Assembly: GCA_008015235.1 (NCBI GenBank)
Contig: SSFF01000004.1
Coordinates: 248,001-312,000, forward strand
Direction: 5' to 3'
From: Rhodoferax sp.
GTDB lineage: Bacteria; Pseudomonadota; Gammaproteobacteria; Burkholderiales; Burkholderiaceae_C
Length of the DNA stretch: 64,000 nt
The position numbers and the translations under genes were made by a program. The notes below the pieces were generated by a model, which saw only the letters and a program-made list of their open reading frames with translations, did not search any database and was not told the origin of the DNA. Of the stretch, positions 9,007 through 18,942 are shown one piece after another (within the stretch, counting starts at the first letter, position 1; each line of letters starts with the position of its first letter).

Positions 9007-9399
9007 ATGCCACAGGACGTTGGAACGCAGGGGAGTAAATTGCTGATCGTCGATGACAGCAAGGTTTCGCGACTGCGAATACGCGCTTTTTTTGCGCTCC
9101 ACTGCCCATCATGGGAAGTGAAAGAAGCTTCAACTGGTGACGAAGCGATCACAATGAGTCAGGAGTTTCGGCCTGATTTTGTGACAATGGATGTGAATAT
9201 GCCTGGTATGAGTGGATTTGAGGCCGCGCCTCAAATCATTGCAGGCAATCAACGGGTGCGTGTGGTCATTTTGACAGCCAATATCCAGGAAAGCAGCAGA
9301 CAAATGGCAGCTTCATTGAATCTCAGCTTTGTTGCGAAGCCTGCGACCGAGGCGTCCCTGCAGCAGGCGCTGGACTTTTTGCTGGCGGGGCGCCCATGA
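9007..9399 (+). CDS. CheY-like single-domain response regulator
   Basis: This 130-residue protein is a lone receiver domain. It has the acidic pair LLIVDDSK, the phospho-acceptor Asp in FVTMDVNMPGMSG, the switch Thr in VVILTANIQ and the conserved Lys in FVAKPAT. There is no output domain. Its last codons overlap the start of a CheC-like phosphatase gene (ATGA). The pair probably forms a small phosphorylation switch. No histidine kinase or chemotaxis genes are near it in this window. Confidence 0.88.
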   Translation: MPQDVGTQGSKLLIVDDSKVSRLRIRAFFALHCPSWEVKEASTGDEAITMSQEFRPDFVTMDVNMPGMSGFEAAPQIIAGNQRVRVVILTANIQESSRQMAASLNLSFVAKPATEASLQQALDFLLAGRP

Positions 9400-10019
9400 T
9401 GACGCTCAATGAGCTGGAGCAGGATGCTCTTGGCGAAATATTCAATATCGGAGTCGGTCTGGCAGCCGATGTGCTGAGCCAAATGGTCAGTGAAACGGTG
9501 CATCTGTCCGTTCCAGTGGTTGAAATGGTGAGTCACGAGCAGGCTACCGGGTACTACTTGAATCGGGTCCAAAGGCCTTTGTGTGCCATTCGCCAGACCT
9601 ATGTAGGCGAGGTAACCACGGAGGCGATCCTCATGTTCCCGGAGGAGAACAGCCTGGAGCTCGTGCGAGCGATGGTGGGGAATGATGTTCCGGTGGAAGA
9701 ATTGCCCGACATGGAGCGGGATGCCATGGCGGAAATTGGCAACATTATTCTGAACGCGGTGATTTCCAGCATGTCCACCACTTTGGGATTGGCTTTTGAT
9801 GGCTCCTTGCCTGAAGTGAGCATCATTGATGCAGAGGCAATATTCAGTGACGCCATGGGGCGTTACGAGGGGGGTGGCGGGCCATCTACCGTGCTGGCAC
9901 TGACCATCGATTTCGAATTGGCCGCTCGCCAAGTCAATGGTTATCTGGCGTTTTTGCTGGATATTCCTTCCAGTGAAAAGTTGCAGTCTCACATTGCACA
10001 GTACATTGCTGGAACTTGA
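9396..10019 (+). CDS. CheC-like phosphatase
   Basis: This 207-residue protein contains two copies of the CheC/CheX active-site helix: DALGEIFNIGVGLAADVLSQM near residue 10 and DAMAEIGNIILNAVISSM near residue 110. Each has the Glu and Asn that insert into a receiver active site to remove the phosphoryl group. It is translationally coupled to the upstream CheY-like protein, which is the likely substrate. Both sites look intact. Confidence 0.85.
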   Translation: MMTLNELEQDALGEIFNIGVGLAADVLSQMVSETVHLSVPVVEMVSHEQATGYYLNRVQRPLCAIRQTYVGEVTTEAILMFPEENSLELVRAMVGNDVPVEELPDMERDAMAEIGNIILNAVISSMSTTLGLAFDGSLPEVSIIDAEAIFSDAMGRYEGGGGPSTVLALTIDFELAARQVNGYLAFLLDIPSSEKLQSHIAQYIAGT

Positions 10020-10138
10020 ATGTCTGGGTGGGCGTTCGGCACCGAGGCAGTGGCGCGCATCTGCATGTGTTACCACTGATATTGGCTATTTGAATGTCAG
10101 TATGTCCGGTGCGCGAAGATGCATTTAAAGTCCACGGA

Positions 10139-11461
10139 ATGAAGGCATATCGATCCTCGCTCCTGTGGTTTCCATACAGTGGAGAGCGTGCTGCCCAGGC
10201 TTGTTATGAGCAGGATGGCTTGCTAGTGCTCGACAAAGATGGTGCAGGACGCTGGGTGGTCCACGCCATCGGTGCGTGGAGTGCCCTCCAGGCTGATTTT
10301 TCCAACGTACCGCGGGAAAATCTGCCGAACAGGATCATCGCTCCAGGCTTTGTCGACTTGCATGTCCACTTTCCCCAGACCAATGTCATCGGCTCACCGG
10401 CAGATGGTCTGTTGCCATGGCTTGAAAACTACACCTTTCCCGAGGAGGCGCGCTTTGCCGACGCTGAATACGCTGCTTCCTCGGCTAAATTTTTCGTCGA
10501 CGAATTGTTGCGCAATGGAGTGACAACGGCGCTGGCATTCGCCACATCCCATCCAGGTTCGGTGGAGGCGTTGAATACTGTCGCATTGGAGCGGGGCATG
10601 CGCATGGTCAGCGGCATGGTGTTGATGGACCGCAATGCGCCGGACTATCTTTTGAATTCAGCATCTGGTACGGTTAATTCGACCGAGCAAAGCTTGCGCG
10701 ACACCGAAGCACTGATCCAGCGGTGGCATGGCAAAGGGCGCCTGGGCTACGCCATTACTCCCCGTTTCGCGCCCACCAGCACAGAGTCTCAGTTGCGCGG
10801 AGCGGGGGAGCTGGCACAGCGCTATCCCGAGGTTTGGATCCAGTCCCATGTGTCTGAGAACAAGGATGAAATTGCCTGGGTGCGGGAGCTTTATCCTTTG
10901 GCGTCGAGTTATTTGTCGGTGTACGACCAATTTGGTCTCTTGCGACAGCGTTCCGTGTATGCGCACTGCATCCATTTCGACGACCGTGATCGTGCCTTGA
11001 TGCGTGAGCGGGGTGGCGTCGCAGCTGTCAGTCCGACCAGCAACCTGTTTTTGGGCAGTGGTTTTTTTGATTATTCCGGCGCTGATCGGATAGGTTTCTT
11101 GTATGGCTTGGCCAGTGACGTGGGTGGTGGCACGTCCTTCAGTCCCTTCCACACCATGCTGGCTGCTTATTACGTGGGCCGAGAAGGTCAAACCAAAACG
11201 GGACTTACGCTGAACCCCCAGCACCTGTGGTGGCAGCATACTGCCGGTGCCGGGCAGGCCATGGGGCTGGGCGGCGTGGCTGGGGCTCCGATCGCTGGTA
11301 ATCTGGTTCCCGGTGCGGACGCCGACTTTGTGGTGTTGAATCCCCGGGCAACCCCTCTCTTGGAGCGCAAGACCCAGGGAGCCAAATCACTGGATGAACT
11401 GTTGTTTTCCCTCATCGTCTTGGGGGATGACCGGGTTATAGAACGCACGTATCTGGCTTGA
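10139..11461 (+). CDS. guaD: Guanine deaminase
   Basis: This 440-residue amidohydrolase converts guanine to xanthine, the substrate of xanthine dehydrogenase encoded at the left of the window. Metal-binding motifs are FVDLHVHFPQTNVIGSP (HxH), IQSHVSENKDEI and YAHCIHFDD, with SDVGGGTS near residue 330. ATG 10139 (MKAYRSSLLWF) fits the family N-terminus better than the 15-residue-longer track ORF. The upstream gap (10,020-10,138) shows no other gene. Confidence 0.9.
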   Translation: MKAYRSSLLWFPYSGERAAQACYEQDGLLVLDKDGAGRWVVHAIGAWSALQADFSNVPRENLPNRIIAPGFVDLHVHFPQTNVIGSPADGLLPWLENYTFPEEARFADAEYAASSAKFFVDELLRNGVTTALAFATSHPGSVEALNTVALERGMRMVSGMVLMDRNAPDYLLNSASGTVNSTEQSLRDTEALIQRWHGKGRLGYAITPRFAPTSTESQLRGAGELAQRYPEVWIQSHVSENKDEIAWVRELYPLASSYLSVYDQFGLLRQRSVYAHCIHFDDRDRALMRERGGVAAVSPTSNLFLGSGFFDYSGADRIGFLYGLASDVGGGTSFSPFHTMLAAYYVGREGQTKTGLTLNPQHLWWQHTAGAGQAMGLGGVAGAPIAGNLVPGADADFVVLNPRATPLLERKTQGAKSLDELLFSLIVLGDDRVIERTYLA

Positions 11462-11561
11462 TCACAGTCTGGACGCGATGCCTCAAGAACGCCATTTGTT
11501 GGTCTAACGCAAAGAACTTGGCATATTGGCCCACTAGAATCGCGCGTTTTGGAGCTGAATT

Positions 11562-12128
11562 ATGAGCATCAAGAGCGATAAGTGGATTCGGCGCATGGCC
11601 GAGCAGCACGGCATGATTGAACCGTTTGAGCCTGGCCAGATTCGCCAGCGTGATGGCAATCGCCTGATCAGCTACGGGACCAGCAGCTACGGCTATGACA
11701 TTCGCTGCGCTGCAGAGTTCAAGGTATTCACCAATATCCACAGCACCGTGGTCGACCCCAAGAATTTCGACGAAAAAAGCTTTGTCGATTTCAACGACGA
11801 TGTCTGCATCATTCCTCCCAACAGTTTCGCCCTGGCACGGACGGTGGAGTATTTCCGCATCCCCCGTAATGTGCTCACCATCTGCCTGGGTAAAAGCACC
11901 TATGCCCGTTGCGGCATCATCGTGAATGTCACCCCGTTTGAGCCCGAATGGGAAGGCTATGTGACATTGGAGTTCTCCAATACGACGCCTCTGCCAGCCA
12001 AGATTTACGCCGGCGAAGGCTGTGCCCAGGTGTTGTTCTTCGAGAGTGACGAAGTGTGCGAAACCAGCTACAAGGACCGTGGCGGCAAGTACCAGGGCCA
12101 GCATGGCGTGACTCTGCCCAAAGCCTGA
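11562..12128 (+). CDS. dcd: dCTP deaminase
   Basis: This 188-residue protein matches dCTP deaminase over its full usual length. It starts [22 protein letters not shown] and has the family segments [44 protein letters not shown] and [18 protein letters not shown]. It makes dUTP from dCTP for thymidylate synthesis. It stands alone between guaD and a helicase gene. Confidence 0.96.
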   Translation: MSIKSDKWIRRMAEQHGMIEPFEPGQIRQRDGNRLISYGTSSYGYDIRCAAEFKVFTNIHSTVVDPKNFDEKSFVDFNDDVCIIPPNSFALARTVEYFRIPRNVLTICLGKSTYARCGIIVNVTPFEPEWEGYVTLEFSNTTPLPAKIYAGEGCAQVLFFESDEVCETSYKDRGGKYQGQHGVTLPKA

Positions 12129-12257
12129 GTTCACGCGGGCCTGGCCAGTTAAGATGGTCCATCGGTAGGTATTTGGGCAGCGATGGCGGATAATCGGGGT
12201 TTTTCCCTATATAGGTGGATAGCAGCAGCTTATGCGTCTGCGTCCCCGTCTGACTGA

Positions 12258-13742
12258 ATGACCGAACAAACATCCGTGCCCGCAAATCCAGAGACTGCCG
12301 CCGCTGCCGAGGTGGCCGCCAGCGCATTTGCCAACCTCAATTTGGCACAACCTCTGGCGCGTGCGGTGGCGGAAATGGGCTTCAGCGCCATGACCCCGAT
12401 CCAGGCACAGGCCATTCCGGTGGTTATTCAGGGGCGTGACGTGATGGGGGCTGCGCAGACAGGCACCGGCAAGACGGCGGCGTTTGCCTTGCCTTTGTTG
12501 CACCGCATGATGAAGCATGAAAATGCCTCCACATCGCCGGCCCGTCACCCTGTCCGTGCATTGGTGCTGTTGCCCACGCGCGAGCTGGCGGACCAGGTGG
12601 CGCAACAGGTCAAGCTTTTTGCCAAGTACACCAACCTGCGCAGTGCCGTGGTGTTTGGTGGCGTGGACATGAAGCCGCAAACGGCTGAACTCAAGGCGGG
12701 CGTCGAGGTTCTGGTGGCAACCCCTGGGCGCCTTCTGGACCATATCGAGGCCAAGAGCGCCGTCTTGAACCAGGTGGAGTACGTTGTGCTCGACGAGGCG
12801 GACCGCATGCTCGATATCGGCTTCCTGCCGGATTTGCAGCGCATTCTTTCCTATCTGCCCAAGCAGCGTACCACCTTGCTCTTTTCTGCGACCTTCTCGC
12901 CAGAAATCAAGCGCCTGGCCGGTAGCTATTTGCAGGATCCGATCACCATCGAGGTCGCCCGTCCCAATGCCACGGCGTCGACAGTGGAGCAGCGTTTTTT
13001 TGGCGTACCGGAGGACAACAAGCGCCATGCGCTGCACGAGCTGCTGCGCCAGCGCGAAATTCGCCAGGCCTTTGTCTTCGTGAATAGCAAGCTCGGTTGC
13101 GCCCGTCTGGCGCGCGCCTTGGAGCGTGACGGTCTGAAGGCGGCCGCCTTGCATGGTGACAAGAGCCAGGACGAGCGCCTCAAGGCACTGGATGCCTTCA
13201 AGAAAGGCGAAGTTGATTTGCTGGTGTGCACCGATGTGGCTGCGCGCGGGCTGGACATCAAGGATGTGCCTGCCGTGTTCAATTTCGATTTGCCTTTCAA
13301 TGCCGAAGACTATGTGCACCGCATCGGCCGTACCGGACGTGCCGGCGCCGCGGGTCTGGCCTTTAGTTTTGTTGGTGGTGGCAACGATGCCCGGTTGGCG
13401 GCTGATATTGAAAAGTTGATCAAGAAAAAGATCGAAGTGGAAGGGCTGGAGTTCGCGGACCAGTTGCCCGATATTCGACGCCAAGGTCGCATCAACAGCG
13501 GGCGTCGCCTGTACTCCGACCAGACCCATGGCGACCACCACCGCAGTACACCGCGCGGCGACTATGCGCGCACGGCACCTGCGCCACGTGACCCGTTCTT
13601 TGACAAGCCCTACGAAGCATCGCCTGATTCCCAAGTTGCACAGCCTACATGGGATGCAGGAGAACGTGCCCCTGCATCTCGCAGCATCTCCGCCAATATT
13701 CGCCCCAAACGCAAAGTGGCGGCTTTATTCAAGGCGTCCTGA
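12258..13742 (+). CDS. rhlE: DEAD-box ATP-dependent RNA helicase, RhlE type
   Basis: This 494-residue RNA helicase has a Q motif around MTPIQAQAIPVV, Walker A AQTGTGKTAAF, DEAD (LDEADRM), SAT (LFSATF) and the C-terminal motifs CTDVAARGLDIKDV and HRIGRTGRAG. The C-terminal tail is basic and low in complexity, as in RhlE-like ribosome-assembly or cold-adaptation helicases. It is convergent with apaH, 8 bp apart, with no obvious terminator between them. Confidence 0.93.
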   Translation: MTEQTSVPANPETAAAAEVAASAFANLNLAQPLARAVAEMGFSAMTPIQAQAIPVVIQGRDVMGAAQTGTGKTAAFALPLLHRMMKHENASTSPARHPVRALVLLPTRELADQVAQQVKLFAKYTNLRSAVVFGGVDMKPQTAELKAGVEVLVATPGRLLDHIEAKSAVLNQVEYVVLDEADRMLDIGFLPDLQRILSYLPKQRTTLLFSATFSPEIKRLAGSYLQDPITIEVARPNATASTVEQRFFGVPEDNKRHALHELLRQREIRQAFVFVNSKLGCARLARALERDGLKAAALHGDKSQDERLKALDAFKKGEVDLLVCTDVAARGLDIKDVPAVFNFDLPFNAEDYVHRIGRTGRAGAAGLAFSFVGGGNDARLAADIEKLIKKKIEVEGLEFADQLPDIRRQGRINSGRRLYSDQTHGDHHRSTPRGDYARTAPAPRDPFFDKPYEASPDSQVAQPTWDAGERAPASRSISANIRPKRKVAALFKAS

Positions 13743-13750
13743 GGCAGAAG

Positions 13751-14608
13751 TTAAATAAACGAACCTGTTGGGGTCTGCATTGCAGGGCAGTCAACAGCGA
13801 TTAGTTCCGGTGCCCAGCGTGTGCGAGCCTCTAGCCGCAACGCTGCGAGTTGACCTCCCCAAACACAACCGAGATCCAGCGCATAGACATCGGAGCGCCC
13901 CAGCCATCCCAAGGTTGACCAGTGGCCAAAGGCCACTACAGCATCAGCACTCGAGCGCCCCGGCACATCAAACCAAGGCATGTGGCCTGCGGGTGCGTGC
14001 TCAGCCCCTCCCTTGCTTTCGAACTCCATCACCCCATCGGCGGTGCAATAGCGCAGCCGTGTGAGTGCGTTGACGATGAGCCGGATGCGGTCCATCCCCC
14101 GCAGGGATTCCGACCATTTTGCCGGGTGGTCGGCGTACATGGTGTGGAAGAACTCCGTGGCCTGTGGGCTGCGCAGGAGTGTTTCCACCTCGCCGGCCAG
14201 TTGCAGGGTCTGGGCAGCCGTCCATTGCGGTAAGACTCCCGCATGCACCATGAGTACGTTCTTGCCGCCGATGTGCTCACACAGGGCCATATGCTGGTGG
14301 GCGAGCCAATCCAGCATGGACGCGCTGTCCGGGGCGTTCAGGATACAGGCCAGGGTGTCCTTGCGTTTTGCATGCCGGGCCTGGTGGGACACGGCCAGCA
14401 AATGCAGATCGTGGTTGCCGAGCAGGCAGCGGGCCGCATCGCCATAGGACATGAGGCGCCGCACGACGAGGTCCGACGCAGGGCCACGGTTGACCAGGTC
14501 GCCGAGCACATACAGCGTATCGCGGCTGGGTGAGAAGGCTATGGTGTCCAGTAATTGCCCCAGCGCTGCATCGCAGCCCTGGATATCGCCAATCATGTAA
14601 AGTGCCAT
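13751..14608 (-). CDS. apaH: Symmetrical bis(5'-nucleosyl)-tetraphosphatase ApaH
   Basis: This 285-residue metallophosphoesterase hydrolyses Ap4A to two ADP. Signature motifs are MIGDIQGC (DxH variant with Gln), VLGDLVNRGP (GDxxxRG) and LLGNHDLHLL (GNHD). LMVHAGVLPQW lies further down. Length and motif order match ApaH. Its start is 24 bp from the divergent CNNM/CorC-type gene. Confidence 0.94.
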   Translation of the reverse strand: MALYMIGDIQGCDAALGQLLDTIAFSPSRDTLYVLGDLVNRGPASDLVVRRLMSYGDAARCLLGNHDLHLLAVSHQARHAKRKDTLACILNAPDSASMLDWLAHQHMALCEHIGGKNVLMVHAGVLPQWTAAQTLQLAGEVETLLRSPQATEFFHTMYADHPAKWSESLRGMDRIRLIVNALTRLRYCTADGVMEFESKGGAEHAPAGHMPWFDVPGRSSADAVVAFGHWSTLGWLGRSDVYALDLGCVWGGQLAALRLEARTRWAPELIAVDCPAMQTPTGSFI

Positions 14609-14632
14609 GTCCCTATTCTCTTTGCTTTATCC

Positions 14633-15934
14633 ATGGATTTTTTGCTGATACTGGTGTTGACCCTGCTCAACGGTCTGTTTGCGATGACCGAGCTGGCACT
14701 GACCGCGAGCAAGAAAATCCATTTGCAGAACATGCGCGATGCCGGTGACAAAGGTGCCCGGGCTGCATTGGCTCTGCTTGACAACCCCACCCAGTTCCTG
14801 TCCGTGGTGCAGGTGGGGATCACTTCGATTGGAATGCTGAACGCCATTGTGGGTGAGGCTGCTTTCAGCGATGGGCTTTCGCAGTGGCTCAAGCACACTG
14901 TCGATCTGTCGGACAGGGCTGCCGACCTGACCGCTACCGCCGTGGTGGTGACTTGCATCACCTTTATGACTATTGTGTTTGGTGAACTGGTTCCCAAACG
15001 CATTGGGCAACTGTATCCGGAGACGGTGGCAAGCTTGCTGGCGCGTCCGATGACCTGGGTGGCCAAAGTGGCAAAACCTTTTGTTCGTCTTTTGTCCATA
15101 TCGACCCACGCGGTCATGCATTTACTGCGTATAGACACTTCGGATACGCGTGGTGTCACAGAAGCAGAGATTACCGCAAGTCTGGAAGAGGGTGTCGATG
15201 CCGGCATCATTGAAGTGCACGAACACCAGATGGTGCGCAACGTGTTTCACTTGGATGACCGTTCGCTGGCTTCCATGATGCAACCCCGCTCGGAGATCCA
15301 ATGGCTGGATGCATCTGCAACGGTGGAGCAGGCACTGGCTCAGGCTGGAGCAGGTGCAGGCAAAGGGCACCATTCGTGGTACCCGGTGTGCAGGGGGTCG
15401 CTGGAACAGGTGCTGGGCCTTGTCAGTGTGGCACGTCTGTTGGAGCTCGGATCCGGGCGTGAAGGCGCTATTGAGCTGTGGATGGAGCCTGCAGTTTTTG
15501 TCCCGGAAACACTCAGTGGCATGGAACTGATCGCGCAGTTTCGCAGCAAGGCGGCACGCATGGTGTTTGTGGTGGATGAGTATGGTGATCTGCAAGGTTT
15601 GGTAACCCCGTTTGATCTCCTGCAAGCCATCACCGGTGAACTCAAACCCACCGCAGAGGTGGATGCATGGGCACAAGTGCAGGCGGATGGCAGCTGGCGA
15701 CTGGATGGTGCTATGCCCGTGGAAGAGATGAAGACCCAGCTGGGTATCGAGGCCGACTTGCCATTTGAGGGGCGCTACAACACGGTGGCTGGATTGCTGA
15801 TGGCAGTGAGCGGACGCTTGCCGCAGGTTGGCGATGTTGTCCAATGTGCTGGGTGGCAGTTTGTGGTGCTTGCGCTGGAAGGGCGACGCCTGGAGAAAAT
15901 CCAGGCCAGCCCGCTGCCCTCACATGCGTCCTAA
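14633..15934 (+). CDS. CNNM/CorC-type membrane protein (DUF21, CBS pair, CorC_HlyC domain)
   Basis: This 433-residue protein (ATG 14633, MDFLLILVLTLLNG) has an N-terminal DUF21 membrane domain with several helices (residues 1-150). A CBS pair follows at about residues 190-335 (including MVFVVDEYGDLQGLVTPFDLL). A CorC_HlyC domain lies at the end (FEGRYNTVAGLLMAVSGRLPQVGD). Members are annotated as hemolysin-like proteins or Mg/Co transport modulators. The track ORF begins 26 residues earlier, which would overlap the divergent apaH gene. The 3' end overlaps the convergent elyC-like gene by 15 bp. Confidence 0.88.
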   Translation: MDFLLILVLTLLNGLFAMTELALTASKKIHLQNMRDAGDKGARAALALLDNPTQFLSVVQVGITSIGMLNAIVGEAAFSDGLSQWLKHTVDLSDRAADLTATAVVVTCITFMTIVFGELVPKRIGQLYPETVASLLARPMTWVAKVAKPFVRLLSISTHAVMHLLRIDTSDTRGVTEAEITASLEEGVDAGIIEVHEHQMVRNVFHLDDRSLASMMQPRSEIQWLDASATVEQALAQAGAGAGKGHHSWYPVCRGSLEQVLGLVSVARLLELGSGREGAIELWMEPAVFVPETLSGMELIAQFRSKAARMVFVVDEYGDLQGLVTPFDLLQAITGELKPTAEVDAWAQVQADGSWRLDGAMPVEEMKTQLGIEADLPFEGRYNTVAGLLMAVSGRLPQVGDVVQCAGWQFVVLALEGRRLEKIQASPLPSHAS

Positions 15935-16690
15935 CAGGCGGTAGCTGGCAATCCCGGCATATTCGTGTAGCGCAAGTTGCCATAGACCTATGCTTTCCAG
16001 CAAGGAATAAGCGGTCCATGGGGTGGTACTGGCTGTCCGGAAGTCGACCGGATATGCGCTGACGTTCCATCCCTGTGCCAGGAAGACGCCCATGGCACGT
16101 GGCATGTGCCAAGCGGAAGTTAACAACAGCCAGGGGCGTTGTTTATTGATGCCAGGAATTTGTGCCGTCAATGCAGCATTTTCAAATGTGTTGCGAGATT
16201 TGTCCTCCCAAATCATGGTCTCTACTGGCAACCCCATGGTGCTGAAAAACCTACGGGCGCGCGCAGCTTCACTAGGGCCGGATGCGATCAGACCACCCTC
16301 TCCTCCGGTGAAAATGATGCGCAGCTTGGGGTTGAGTCTGTACAGGGCAACGGCAGCCGTCATGCGCTCGGAGGCATCATTGATCAGCGGTTGTGCATGT
16401 GCGCCTGCAAGGTATGCGGCGGAGGTTGCTCCGCCCAAGATGATGACACCCGCGAAACTGTCGGTGGACGCTTCGGGATGCAGTTCTGGATACTGTGTCT
16501 CCAGCGGTCGCATCAGTGCCTCAGATAATGGTTGCCAGCCCAGTGTCAACAACAGCATCAAGGTGCCAGCCAGGATCCTGCGGGTTGTTTGCAGGCTCCA
16601 GTACGTGCCTATCCAGGCACAAAACATAAGAAACAACACCCATACCAGGGGCTGCAGGGCGAAGTCCAATAATTTGGCAGCAAAGTGCAT
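15920..16690 (-). CDS. DUF218 membrane protein (YdcF/ElyC/SanA-like)
   Basis: This 256-residue protein has two N-terminal membrane segments (LVWVLFLMFCAWIGTYW and ILAGTLMLLLTLGW). A DUF218 domain follows: GVIILGGATSA, LRIIFTGGEGG, WEDKSRNTFENA and LLTSAWHMPRAMGVF. In E. coli ElyC takes part in envelope and peptidoglycan homeostasis. Which member of the family this is cannot be settled here. Confidence 0.85.
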   Translation of the reverse strand: MHFAAKLLDFALQPLVWVLFLMFCAWIGTYWSLQTTRRILAGTLMLLLTLGWQPLSEALMRPLETQYPELHPEASTDSFAGVIILGGATSAAYLAGAHAQPLINDASERMTAAVALYRLNPKLRIIFTGGEGGLIASGPSEAARARRFFSTMGLPVETMIWEDKSRNTFENAALTAQIPGINKQRPWLLLTSAWHMPRAMGVFLAQGWNVSAYPVDFRTASTTPWTAYSLLESIGLWQLALHEYAGIASYRLLGRM

Positions 16691-16737
16691 GGGTTTACAC
16701 TCGAAACGATGATGGCACTGGCAGGATTGAGAAACGC

Positions 16738-17841
16738 ATGACCAAAGGCATGATACTGGCCGCAGGGCAGGGAACCCGGGTGCGACCCTTGACCAAGGAT
16801 ATTCCGAAGCCCATGGTGCCGATCCTGGGCAAACCGGTCATGGAGTACCTGATTGAACTCATGGCGCGCCATGGCATCCGCGAGATCATGGTGAACGTGG
16901 CCTGGCACCACCGCAAGATCGAAGAGTATTTCGGAGATGGCAGTCGCTGGGGGGTGGACATCGGCTACTCCTATGAGGGTGTGCTCGACCACGGCGACAT
17001 CGTTCCGCGTCCCAAGGGTTCAGCCGGTGGCATGCGCCATATCCAGGATGCCTCGGGGTTCTTCGATGACACTACCCTGGTGGTCTGTGGCGATGCCCTG
17101 GTGGACCTCGATATTTCTGCTGCCGTGGCCGAACACCGGGCCCAGGGCGCCTTGGCCAGTGTGGTGGCGTTGGAGGTGCCGCGCAGCGAAGTTGCCAATT
17201 ACGGCATTGTCGTGGCCGATGCCCAGGGGCGCATTCAGTCGTTCCAGGAAAAGCCCCAGCCTGAGGCGGCGCATTCCACGCTGGCATCCACCGGTATTTA
17301 CCTGTTCGAGCCGGGTGTGTTGGACTATGTACCCGCCGGCCAGCATTACGACATAGGCGCCCAGCTCTTTCCGCAATTGGTGCAGGCGCAGCAGCCGTTC
17401 TTTGTACAGAGCCGGCCTTTCCACTGGATTGACATTGGCCGTGTCAGTGACTACTGGACGGTGTTGCAGCGTGTCTTGTCGGGTGAGGTGGCCCACATGC
17501 CCATGCCGGGGCGTGAAATTCGCCCCGGTATTTTTGTCGGACTCAATACGCAGGTGGACTGGGAGCATGTCGATATTCACGGCCCGGTGTACCTGGGTTC
17601 TTCGGTGAAAATCGACGCGGGCTGTCGCATTCAGGGTCCGGCATGGATTGGGCACGGCAGCCATTTGCGCAGTGGTGCCCAACTGGACCGTTGTGTGCTG
17701 ATGGAGTACACGCGCATCGGTGCAGGCGTGCACATGCGCGACATGGTGGTGTCGCCCCAATACTGCGTGGACCGGGAGGGCAATACCGTCTACCGCGGTG
17801 ACGACAGCACCACCCTGCGCTGGAGCGACGCCCGGGCCTGA
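16738..17841 (+). CDS. Sugar-1-phosphate nucleotidyltransferase with left-handed beta-helix tail
   Basis: This 367-residue protein begins MTKGMILAAGQGTRVRPLTKDIPKPMVPILGKP, the nucleotide-binding signature GxGTRxxPLT...PKPM of NDP-sugar pyrophosphorylases. A hexapeptide-like repeat region follows from about residue 260 (HIDGPVYLGSSVKIDAGC-type turns). It resembles mannose-1-phosphate guanylyltransferase or related enzymes. It precedes rfbBDAC by 33 bp and probably feeds the same surface-polysaccharide pathway. Confidence 0.85.
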   Translation: MTKGMILAAGQGTRVRPLTKDIPKPMVPILGKPVMEYLIELMARHGIREIMVNVAWHHRKIEEYFGDGSRWGVDIGYSYEGVLDHGDIVPRPKGSAGGMRHIQDASGFFDDTTLVVCGDALVDLDISAAVAEHRAQGALASVVALEVPRSEVANYGIVVADAQGRIQSFQEKPQPEAAHSTLASTGIYLFEPGVLDYVPAGQHYDIGAQLFPQLVQAQQPFFVQSRPFHWIDIGRVSDYWTVLQRVLSGEVAHMPMPGREIRPGIFVGLNTQVDWEHVDIHGPVYLGSSVKIDAGCRIQGPAWIGHGSHLRSGAQLDRCVLMEYTRIGAGVHMRDMVVSPQYCVDREGNTVYRGDDSTTLRWSDARA

Positions 17842-17874
17842 GCGGCACGGTCACACACTTTTACCAGGATTTTT

Positions 17875-18942
17875 ATGACCATTCTCGTGACCGGCGGTGC
17901 CGGCTTTATTGGCAGTAATTTTGTGTTGGACTGGCTGGTGCAGGGTAGTGAACCCGTCGTCAACCTGGACAAACTCAGCTATGCTGGCAACCTCGAAAAC
18001 TTGGCCGCCCTGCAGTGCGATGTCCGCCACATCTTTGTGCAAGGCGACATCGGCGATAGCGAACTCCTTGCGCGTTTGCTGCGTACACACTCTGTGCGCG
18101 CCATTGTCAATTTCGCCGCCGAAAGTCATGTGGACCGCTCCATCCACGGACCGCAAGCCTTCATTGACAACAACATCGTGGGCACTTTCAAGCTGCTCGA
18201 AACGGTCAAGGCCTACTGGAGTGCGTTGCCTGACGCCGAAAAATCTGCGTTCCGTTTTCTGCACGTCTCCACCGACGAAGTCTATGGTTCATTGTCCAAA
18301 GACGCCCCGGCCTTTACCGAACGCAACCCGCACGAACCGAATAGTCCCTACAGCGCCAGCAAGGCTGCCAGCGACCACCTGGTACGTGCCTGGCACCACA
18401 CCTACGGCTTGCCGGTGTTGACCACCAATTGCTCCAACAACTACGGCCCGTTCCACTTTCCGGAAAAACTGATTCCGCTCATGATCGTCAATGCCCTGGC
18501 CGGCAAGCCCTTGCCGGTGTACGGCGATGGGCAGCAAATCCGTGACTGGTTGTACGTCAGGGACCACTGCAGCGCTATCCGCCGTGTCCTGGAGGCCGGC
18601 ACGGTGGGGGAAACCTACAACGTGGGGGGCTGGAATGAGAAAGCCAATATCGACATCGTGCGCACCGTGTGCGGCTTGCTGGATGAGCTGCAACCCCGCG
18701 CCGACGGCCAACCCTATGCCCAGCAGATCACCTATGTGACCGACCGGCCGGGCCATGACCGTCGCTACGCCATTGACGCCAGCAAGATTGAGCGTGAACT
18801 GGGCTGGAAACCGGCCGAAACCTTTGACACCGGCATTGCCAAGACCGTGCGCTGGTACCTGGACAACCCACAATGGGTTGCCAACGTCCAAAGCGGAAGC
18901 TACCGCCAGTGGGTGGATCTGCAATATGGGGCAGCCGCATGA
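17875..18942 (+). CDS. rfbB: dTDP-glucose 4,6-dehydratase
   Basis: This 355-residue short-chain dehydrogenase has the NAD-binding [11 protein letters not shown] at the N-terminus, the catalytic [11 protein letters not shown] and the [15 protein letters not shown] Tyr/Lys pair. It performs the second step of dTDP-L-rhamnose synthesis. Its stop overlaps the rfbD start (ATGA), so the two are coupled. Confidence 0.97.
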   Translation: MTILVTGGAGFIGSNFVLDWLVQGSEPVVNLDKLSYAGNLENLAALQCDVRHIFVQGDIGDSELLARLLRTHSVRAIVNFAAESHVDRSIHGPQAFIDNNIVGTFKLLETVKAYWSALPDAEKSAFRFLHVSTDEVYGSLSKDAPAFTERNPHEPNSPYSASKAASDHLVRAWHHTYGLPVLTTNCSNNYGPFHFPEKLIPLMIVNALAGKPLPVYGDGQQIRDWLYVRDHCSAIRRVLEAGTVGETYNVGGWNEKANIDIVRTVCGLLDELQPRADGQPYAQQITYVTDRPGHDRRYAIDASKIERELGWKPAETFDTGIAKTVRWYLDNPQWVANVQSGSYRQWVDLQYGAAA

